Below are positions 32,688 through 36,719 of a DNA stretch of 36,719 bases, one piece after another. How positions within the stretch are numbered: position 1 is the stretch's first letter; each line of letters starts with the position of its first letter. Both the position numbers and the translations under genes were made by a program. The stretch lies in the NCBI GenBank assembly GCA_036389715.1, contig DASVWH010000013.1:1-36719 (forward strand), given 5' to 3'. The notes beneath the pieces were generated by a model. It was given only the letters and a program-made list of their open reading frames with translations, was not told the origin of the DNA and did no database searches. The DNA is from DASVWH01 sp036389715. GTDB lineage: Bacteria; Acidobacteriota; Blastocatellia; Pyrinomonadales; Pyrinomonadaceae.

Positions 32688-34511
32688 ATGTCGAAGCATG
32701 TTTCACCTTATGGTGAAAAGACCTTTGAGATGACAGTTGCCAATACGGCTTTTCTCATAGACCGTATGGGCGAAGATTGTCACCCACTGCAATTCCTACG
32801 CGAGCTTACCCAAAATTCAATAGAGTCTATTCTGCGAACGGATGAGAAGAAAGGCGAAATCATCTGGGACGTGGACTGGAAGCTTCTCAGCGAAACCGGA
32901 TACTACAAACTCAGCATTACGGATACTGGTGATGGCATGACCGGAGAACAGATGGTCAAGTACATTAACCAGTTGTCGTCGTCTGCTTCCGAACAATCTT
33001 TTATTGGCAACTATGGAGTCGGCGCGAAGATTTCTGCAGCGACAAGAAATCATGCGGGACTTATCTATCTATCATGGCGCGACGGCATAGGCACAATGAT
33101 TCACTTGTGGCGCGACCCCGAAACTGAACAATACGGGCTTAGGCAGTTTCAGGTAGGCGACCGTTCAGTCCATCGTGTGGAAGTTGAGGATGACGCTAAA
33201 CCGGAAATCATCAAAGGTCACGGAACAAGGGTCGTACTGCTTGGAATGTCTAATGAGGCCGACACAATGGTTGCGCCTCCAAGTTCCCCATCCCCTTCAC
33301 GCTGGGTAGCAAAGTACCTTAACGGTAGGTACTTCAGATTCCCCGAGGGCATCACCGTAAAAGCGCGCGAGGGCTGGACTTTGCCCCGTACAAACAAAGA
33401 CAGCAACATACTGCGCACAGTTTTTGGTCAAGAAGACTACCTTAAAAAACACTCGGTCGCATCAGGCACGCTGCCGTTAAGTGGCGCTGTTGCTCATTGG
33501 TGGATTCTCAAGGACGATAAATCTATCGGCCAGCTCTCCGGGTCGTTTGAATCTGCAGGCCACACTGCCGCTTTGTACAGAGATGAGTTGTACGAACTGC
33601 AGACGGGCCGTTCCGGTACGGCCCGCCTGCAGAATTTCGGCGTCATCCTTGGACACAGGAGAGTGGTTATCTATGTTGAGCCACTAGCAGATGAATCCAT
33701 AAGGATTACGACCAACACGGCGAGAACGCACCTTATGGTTAATAATGAGTTTCTGCCGTGGGCTGAATGGGCTGCAGAATTTCGGGAAAAGATGCCGAAG
33801 GAGATTTCAGAACTCGTTAAGGAGTCTGCTGCAGGTTCTTCTGCAGAAGACCACGCCAAGTCCATTCGTGAGCGCCTGCAGCAAATAATTGACCTCTATA
33901 AATTGAGCCGCTACAGACCGTCACCCAACGGTTCTTTGATGATAGACATGGATGCTCTAGCTCGCGGTGGGCGGCTGGGGTCAAGTGATGATTATGCGCC
34001 GAGGACGGGTGGCGGAACATCTGGGACTAAAGGCGGTGCTGCAGGCGGCGCTTATTCGGCTTATTTGAAAAAGGACGGCGTGCGCGGTGAAGAGGTTAAG
34101 AACAACATCTGGCCTCAAGTTTTCTGGGTAAGTGTTAAGGACGGCACGCGAGAGCCTCCGACGCTTGATGACAGGGCCGCGCAGTTTTTGCTAAACCAGA
34201 ATACCCTAATCATTAACGGCGATTTCCGTGTCTTCACGGATATGATTGATAAGTTCAATCGTGATTTTGGCGGCGCTGCAGTTAATGAAATCGTGACGAA
34301 AGCGGTACGCAACTGGTTTCAGCAAGCATTAGAAGAAACTGTGATAGGTATTCGGGCGCTGCAGAAGTCGAAGGAGTGGACGGATGACGATATTAAAAAG
34401 GCTACGTCAGAAGAAGCGTTAACGGCTGTAGTGATGCAGAGGTATCACGTCTATACCTCCGTTAGGCGCGAACTCGGCTCTAAACTCGGCAAGATGCAGG
34501 TGGCCTCATAG
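32688..34511 (+). CDS. GHKL (HSP90/MutL-like) ATPase passenger protein
   Basis: Protein of 607 aa with a complete N-terminal Bergerat-fold ATP site. The N-box is LRELTQNSIESI (Glu39, Asn43), G1 is D79-T-G-D-G, G2 is GNYGVGAK (107-114) and G3 is GHGT (177-180). The HSP90/MutL arrangement, with the long insert between G1 and G2, is clear, and no kinase H-box is present. About residues 190-400 may be the S5-type second domain. A Gly-rich linker follows at about 430-455, then a C-terminal domain with WPQVFWVSVKDGTREPP and a helical end. I know no function. ATP-gated clamping is the general behaviour of the fold. GAAGGAG lies 7-8 nt before the ATG. The gene carries 11 CTGCAG sites and codon use unlike the host. 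Confidence 0.88.
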   Translation: MSKHVSPYGEKTFEMTVANTAFLIDRMGEDCHPLQFLRELTQNSIESILRTDEKKGEIIWDVDWKLLSETGYYKLSITDTGDGMTGEQMVKYINQLSSSASEQSFIGNYGVGAKISAATRNHAGLIYLSWRDGIGTMIHLWRDPETEQYGLRQFQVGDRSVHRVEVEDDAKPEIIKGHGTRVVLLGMSNEADTMVAPPSSPSPSRWVAKYLNGRYFRFPEGITVKAREGWTLPRTNKDSNILRTVFGQEDYLKKHSVASGTLPLSGAVAHWWILKDDKSIGQLSGSFESAGHTAALYRDELYELQTGRSGTARLQNFGVILGHRRVVIYVEPLADESIRITTNTARTHLMVNNEFLPWAEWAAEFREKMPKEISELVKESAAGSSAEDHAKSIRERLQQIIDLYKLSRYRPSPNGSLMIDMDALARGGRLGSSDDYAPRTGGGTSGTKGGAAGGAYSAYLKKDGVRGEEVKNNIWPQVFWVSVKDGTREPPTLDDRAAQFLLNQNTLIINGDFRVFTDMIDKFNRDFGGAAVNEIVTKAVRNWFQQALEETVIGIRALQKSKEWTDDDIKKATSEEALTAVVMQRYHVYTSVRRELGSKLGKMQVAS

Positions 34512-34548
34512 CCTTCTGCAGCATTGAAAGAACTAGAAACTATTAAGT

Positions 34549-34639
34549 GGAGGGCGTCCCTCGTCTGGTGACGTTAAAGGGCTCTACATCCTAAGGGGGC
34601 GCGTTCGTGGCGCGTCGAGTTCGATTCTCCCGCCCTCCG
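34549..34639 (+). tRNA. tRNA-like sequence, class-II shape, CCU at anticodon position
   Basis: Fold elements: acceptor GGAGGGC (34549-34555) with GCCCTCC (34632-34638), a perfect 7 bp; discriminator G; D-stem CCCT/AGGG with an over-long 16-nt loop containing GG; T-loop TTCGATT in the right place. A variable arm CGCG/CGCG (34600-34603, 34611-34614) gives class-II shape. The anticodon loop reads ATCCTAA, so CCU lies at 34590-34592. Defects: the anticodon stem has one mismatch and two G-U pairs, and only three of five T-stem pairs form. After the discriminator comes CAC, not CCA. The acceptor resembles serine tRNAs while CCU belongs to arginine. It could be a decaying tRNA, a tRNA mimic, or a chance remnant. 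Confidence 0.45.
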
Positions 34640-34650
34640 CACAAAAACTA

Positions 34651-34851
34651 TCATTGTCTGATGGCCTGTTTCAAGGTCTGGCGTATCCATTCGGAGAGGG
34701 TCAACCCTTCTTTCTTTGCAGCCTTCTCAAAAGTCGCACGCTCATCATCCTGAAATCTAATCGGCGTCGGCTTGCCAAGAGCCTTGCCTTTCGGCAGTTT
34801 CGGCCTTCCTACTTTTCTAGGCTTATTTTCCGGCATTGTTTCTAATTTCAT
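34651..34851 (-). CDS. Ribbon-helix-helix DNA-binding protein
   Basis: Protein of about 66 aa from the ATG at 34851. An inner ATG at 34836 gives 61 aa, and a TTG lies directly upstream. A Lys/Pro-rich start (PRKVGRPKLPKGKALG) leads to the β-strand TPIRFQDD and helices ERATFEKAAKKEG and LSEWIRQTLKQA, the layout of Arc/CopG-type RHH proteins. It overlaps the preceding 98-aa gene by 29 bp and has no ribosome site, so translation is probably coupled. RHH dimers bind short palindromes, and two such sites flank the promoter of this same operon at 35973-36026, which makes autorepression plausible. Confidence 0.7.
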   Translation of the reverse strand: MKLETMPENKPRKVGRPKLPKGKALGKPTPIRFQDDERATFEKAAKKEGLTLSEWIRQTLKQAIRQ

Positions 34852-35119
34852 CAATTATTGCCGCTCTGACTGCCGTTTGCGCGGAATCCACAGGCGGAAG
34901 CTCTAGCACGGCAACATACCGCTTGCCTTTATCCGTTTCGTGTGACCACGCATAAGCGCGAGACGCTTTAGGATGCCCGCGCAAGTTAAAGACTTCAACT
35001 TCGCCTTGCCATATCGTGCGACCTTGAAACGTCTCTGTAATCGGGACGGTTTCAAAATGGTCGGCTTCGCACCCGTGAAGCTGGCGAATGGCCTTCTGTA
35101 GTTCGGCTATGTAACTCAT
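34823..35119 (-). CDS. Conserved small protein coupled to the transposase
   Basis: Protein of 98 aa, soluble, with no membrane segment. It starts at an ATG that overlaps the transposase stop (ATGA), so it is translationally coupled. The sequence has a helical start (AELQKAIRQLH) and a β-rich middle (TIWQGEVEVFNLRGHPKASRAYAW) ending in a helix. From memory, similar short proteins occur next to IS1-type transposases in other bacteria, but I cannot confirm that here. It may be an accessory transposition or target factor. A toxin role with the RHH protein as antitoxin is an alternative without direct support. Confidence 0.75.
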   Translation of the reverse strand: MSYIAELQKAIRQLHGCEADHFETVPITETFQGRTIWQGEVEVFNLRGHPKASRAYAWSHETDKGKRYVAVLELPPVDSAQTAVRAAIIDEIRNNAGK

Positions 35120-35946
35120 GCTGTCATTTCCACAATATCGCCAACCGTCCAGATGCTACGCTCGACATTCGCGGCCTGTGCTGGCGTGCATCGGAGTGAC
35201 TTATGCACCTTGACAAAATTGTAGTACAAAAAATGCAGAGCGACGGCGGCCTCAAAGTTTTCCAGCTTCTTTGAGAATGCTAGAGTCAAACGTGCTAGTC
35301 TCTTCATGTGATGGCGGGTCGTAAGGTTCAACCGCTCAACATAAGAAGTAGAGATAAGAGCCTCTTCGGGATTGCCAGTGATAACGCTCTTGCTGATATT
35401 GACTAGCCGGGTCGGGCTATACCTACGCTCAGGAGAACGAGACTCGTCTTTTTCGTAGGCTTTTACAATCTGTCCATAATCAACGTCCGCTCCAAAACCC
35501 TGCTCAACCGCTTCAACGTAGGCCGCAAGCGCATCACTGGAAAGCTGAACGCGATTCTTGAGACGTGATGCGAGGTCATTAATGAAAGCATTCGCTGTGA
35601 GTGAATCGCGCTTGCCAACCTTGAAAGAGGGGACGAGTTTTGTGTCTGAATCTATCGCACAGAACGTCCAAGCGTCTCCGACTTGTCGCGGGTCGTCGCT
35701 CGGTTTGATGCTGCGCTTCTTCTTCTGAATGAAGCCCCAGATTTCGTCAATCTGGATATTCTCACATTCAAGGTCGCGCATCTTAGCGTCCATAATCTCA
35801 GCACAGCCCTTGCCAACTCGCACGCCTAGACGCATGATTGTGTCGCGGTGAATATCGGTCATGCGCTCAATCTGGCGAATCGCCATGCCCTCAGCTAAAG
35901 CGGCGATAACTGCAATCTGTTTGTCCTTCTTGAGTATGTTCGGCAT
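35116..35946 (-). CDS. IS1-family DDE transposase
   Basis: Single-frame transposase of 276 aa. The N-terminus has a helix-turn-helix (IAALAEGMAIRQIERMTDIH region, about 13-45). The catalytic triad fits Asp67 (NIQIDEIWGF), Asp138 (VQLSSDALAAY) and Glu204 (TSYVERLNLTTRHHMKRLAR). The YVERxNLTxR motif is characteristic of the IS1 family. Unlike E. coli IS1 there is no programmed frameshift, and the protein is longer, as in single-ORF IS1 subgroups. AAGGGAG precedes the ATG by about 6 nt. It appears intact, and its promoter carries palindromic operators, so the element may still move under control. Confidence 0.93.
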   Translation of the reverse strand: MPNILKKDKQIAVIAALAEGMAIRQIERMTDIHRDTIMRLGVRVGKGCAEIMDAKMRDLECENIQIDEIWGFIQKKKRSIKPSDDPRQVGDAWTFCAIDSDTKLVPSFKVGKRDSLTANAFINDLASRLKNRVQLSSDALAAYVEAVEQGFGADVDYGQIVKAYEKDESRSPERRYSPTRLVNISKSVITGNPEEALISTSYVERLNLTTRHHMKRLARLTLAFSKKLENFEAAVALHFLYYNFVKVHKSLRCTPAQAANVERSIWTVGDIVEMTA

Positions 35947-35972
35947 GTGCGACTCCCTTACCTAAGCTGGAA

Positions 35973-35989
35973 TTATTGTATTACGAAAA
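35973..35989. promoter_or_regulatory. Operator-like site 1 (imperfect palindrome)
   Basis: TTATTGTATTACGAAAA has the right half-site TACGAAAA intact and a degraded left half. It overlaps the -10 box of the transposase promoter. Its centre is 37 bp from that of the perfect site 2. Confidence 0.6.
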
Positions 35990-36003
35990 CTAGAAACGGT
36001 CAA
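35975..36003 (-). promoter_or_regulatory. Transposase promoter
   Basis: On the minus strand TTGACC (complement of 35998-36003) is followed after exactly 17 bp by TACAAT (complement of 35975-35980), each five of six to consensus. The start codon lies about 30 bp downstream with AAGGGAG before it. Confidence 0.75.
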
Positions 36004-36151
36004 GAATTATTTTCGTAATACGAAAAATACAGTCAGGGACTTCTTGCTCTAGCACTTTAATCATCGCACATAAGAATAAGATGAGGATGAAGATTTGGAA
36101 AAGGTGGTACTTAACCGTGGAGTAGAAGTCGCTACGCTTTTTCTGAACCAT
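35990..36151 (-). CDS. Small predicted membrane protein inside the element (53 aa)
   Basis: Unannotated short frame of 53 aa from ATG to TAG. The N-terminus is basic (MVQKKRSDFY) and residues about 16-34 are strongly hydrophobic (HLFQIFILILFLCAMIKVL). The tail CIFRITKIILDRF is encoded by the operator and promoter region of the transposase gene. Its ribosome site AGGAG lies 6-7 nt before the ATG and is part of a hairpin (36157-36174). A promoter with a perfect TATAAT lies about 160 bp upstream. The shape resembles the small protein at 122-295, with a basic head, one membrane helix and an Ile-Lys after the hydrophobic core. It may be a chance frame. Confidence 0.42.
   Translation of the reverse strand: MVQKKRSDFYSTVKYHLFQIFILILFLCAMIKVLEQEVPDCIFRITKIILDRF
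36010..36026. promoter_or_regulatory. Operator site 2 (perfect palindrome)
   Basis: TTTTCGTA-A-TACGAAAA is a perfect 8-bp palindrome with a single central base. It lies just upstream of the transposase -35 box and shares TACGAAAA with site 1. The likely ligand is the RHH protein of the same operon, by inference. Confidence 0.7.
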
Positions 36152-36156
36152 AAGAC

Positions 36157-36174
36157 ACTCCTATTGCTAGGAGT
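36157..36174 (-). promoter_or_regulatory. Hairpin holding the ribosome site of the small ORF
   Basis: ACTCCTA-TTGC-TAGGAGT forms a perfect 7-bp stem with a tetraloop. Read on the minus strand, the second arm contains TAGGAG, the ribosome site for the ATG at 36151, so translation could be kept low. Low translation is also typical of transposon control. Confidence 0.45.
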
Positions 36175-36313
36175 TCGACACTTGAAGTCGGTTTTCGTCT
36201 TTATGGCTCTTGCTGCCTGTGACCGTGCCCGCTTTGGGTTCGTCGTGGCTCTTGGCGCTTAGACATTCACACTGATGACACCATCGAACTCGTGATAACT
36301 AAATTGTGAGGGC

Positions 36314-36341
36314 ATTATACTCCAGTCGCTCTCTAATTCAA
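36314..36341 (-). promoter_or_regulatory. Inward promoter overlapping the right terminal repeat
   Basis: On the minus strand TTGAAT (complement of 36336-36341) lies within the terminal repeat, followed by a 16-bp spacer and a perfect TATAAT (complement of 36314-36319). It would drive the small ORF and read on toward the transposase operon. The rest of 36175-36313 shows no gene. Confidence 0.6.
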
Positions 36342-36355
36342 ATTAGGACACTACC
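36330..36355 (-). repeat. Right terminal inverted repeat
   Basis: On the minus strand it reads GGTAGTGTCCTAATTT then GAATTAGAGA. The first 16 bases match the left end exactly. Confidence 0.93.
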
Positions 36356-36363
36356 GAAAATTC
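36356..36363 (+). repeat. Right copy of 8-bp target duplication
   Basis: GAAAATTC follows the terminal repeat directly and matches the left copy at 32448-32455. Confidence 0.92.
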
Positions 36364-36408
36364 ATGCCGCCCGGCGGGCCGCAATTAAGAACAATCGGGG
36401 AAAGAACA

Positions 36409-36719
36409 ATGGCAAAACAGAACGAAGATGCGAAAGCGTTGAAGGTGGCCAGGCAGCTCAGGAACGCGGACAACTGGAAACACCTGGCGAGGTGGCACGG
36501 CGAAGGCTACTACGAGCTGCGGACCGAAGACACGCGCGAGGTCCCCGTGCGGCTCTTCCTGACGCCCTCTCTGCTCAACGACGCGGAGGATATTCTATAC
36601 CGCCAGATCGTCAACGCGACGCGCTTTCCGGGCGTCAGGATGGTCGTCATCACTCCCGACACGCACTACGGCTACGGCGTGCCGGTCGGCTGCGTGATTC
36701 TGACCGATGGCAGCGAGGG
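36409..36719 (+). CDS. rtcB: RtcB-type RNA ligase, 5' part only
   Basis: The frame opens at the ATG at 36409 (MAKQNEDAKALK), with GGGGAAAG just upstream, and runs off the window end after about 103 codons with no stop. The segment ITPDTHYGYGVPVGCVILTD matches the RtcB signature (PDxHxGYGxPIGxV), and the Asp of that motif is an expected metal ligand. RtcB joins 2',3'-cyclic phosphate and 5'-OH RNA ends using GTP and manganese in RNA repair. The catalytic His/Cys regions are beyond the window. The mobile element inserted 46 bp upstream, so its promoter may have been changed. Confidence 0.87.
   Translation, partial: MAKQNEDAKALKVARQLRNADNWKHLARWHGEGYYELRTEDTREVPVRLFLTPSLLNDAEDILYRQIVNATRFPGVRMVVITPDTHYGYGVPVGCVILTDGSE

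Larger units (their letters stand above)
32456..36355. mobile_element. 3.9-kb IS1-family-type element with passenger genes
   Basis: The boundaries are set by terminal inverted repeats and an exact 8-bp target duplication (GAAAATTC). Left 32456-32482 and right 36330-36355 share GGTAGTGTCCTAATTT exactly, then (C)AGATTAGAGA against GAATTAGAGA with a one-base gap. The element encodes an IS1-family transposase, two coupled small proteins and a small membrane ORF on the minus strand. On the plus strand it encodes a 607-aa GHKL ATPase and a tRNA-like sequence. IS1-type insertions with 8-9-bp duplications are known, but typical members are about 0.7-1.2 kb. Base composition is clearly less GC-rich than the host. 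The intact duplication suggests a fairly recent insertion. Confidence 0.93.

Noticed and set aside
34651..35119. Toxin-antitoxin system
   Set aside because: The RHH protein fits an antitoxin, but the 98-aa partner has no toxin motif and the order and coupling fit transposase accessory genes at least as well. I kept it only as an alternative.

Overview
The window is 36.7 kb of GC-rich bacterial chromosome with a normal housekeeping gene set. The mix suggests an environmental Acidobacteriota, possibly Blastocatellia. The reasons are gene style (FadN-type β-oxidation protein, TPR and PDZ exported proteins, orphan CbbQ/NorD pair) and intergenic spaces filled with heptamer and octamer hairpin arrays. 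This placement is an inference, because no rRNA or other marker confirms it.

Layout. 1-4.0 kb: an unannotated small membrane ORF (-), fabG (-), serS (+) and mnmA (-). 4.2-9.0 kb: a CbbQ/NorQ-type AAA ATPase, a YhhN/TMEM86 membrane protein and a 1057-aa VWA protein, a MoxR/VWA-type pair with an extra gene between. 9.2-12.9 kb: a CPDC flavin disulfide reductase, a YbdK-type carboxylate-amine ligase, tRNA-Ser(UGA) and an MscS channel. 13.0-24.5 kb: a fatty-acid degradation region (TetR regulator, fadD, FNR-like flavoprotein, FadN-type hydratase/dehydrogenase, fadA, fadE), interrupted by an exported S9 peptidase. 24.6-30.4 kb: an MBL hydrolase, a double-PDZ exported protein, a convergent TPR exported protein, a DUF2062 membrane protein and a STAS / RsbW-like switch pair. 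30.6-32.4 kb: aroA-aroK, overlapping by ATGA. From 36.4 kb: the start of rtcB, cut by the window end.

The outstanding part is 32456-36355, a 3.9-kb mobile element inserted 11 bp after aroK. It has near-perfect terminal inverted repeats beginning GGTAGTGTCC and an exact 8-bp target duplication (GAAAATTC). Its IS1-family DDE transposase is translationally coupled to a 98-aa protein and a ribbon-helix-helix protein. The transposase promoter (TTGACC-17-TACAAT) is bracketed by two copies of a palindromic operator. A second promoter has its -35 inside the terminal repeat and points at a 53-codon small membrane ORF. The opposite half carries a 607-aa GHKL (HSP90/MutL-like) ATPase with a hairpin over its ribosome binding site, then a class-II tRNA-like sequence. 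The ATPase module holds 13 CTGCAG palindromes, while I found none in the rest of the window, so it probably comes from a different source than the transposase module. I cannot assign the ATPase a function. It is the best candidate here for an undescribed system.

Six families of 7-8-nt tandem repeats, arranged as inverted arms, fill most intergenic gaps. In one place they supply the last codons and the stop of serS.
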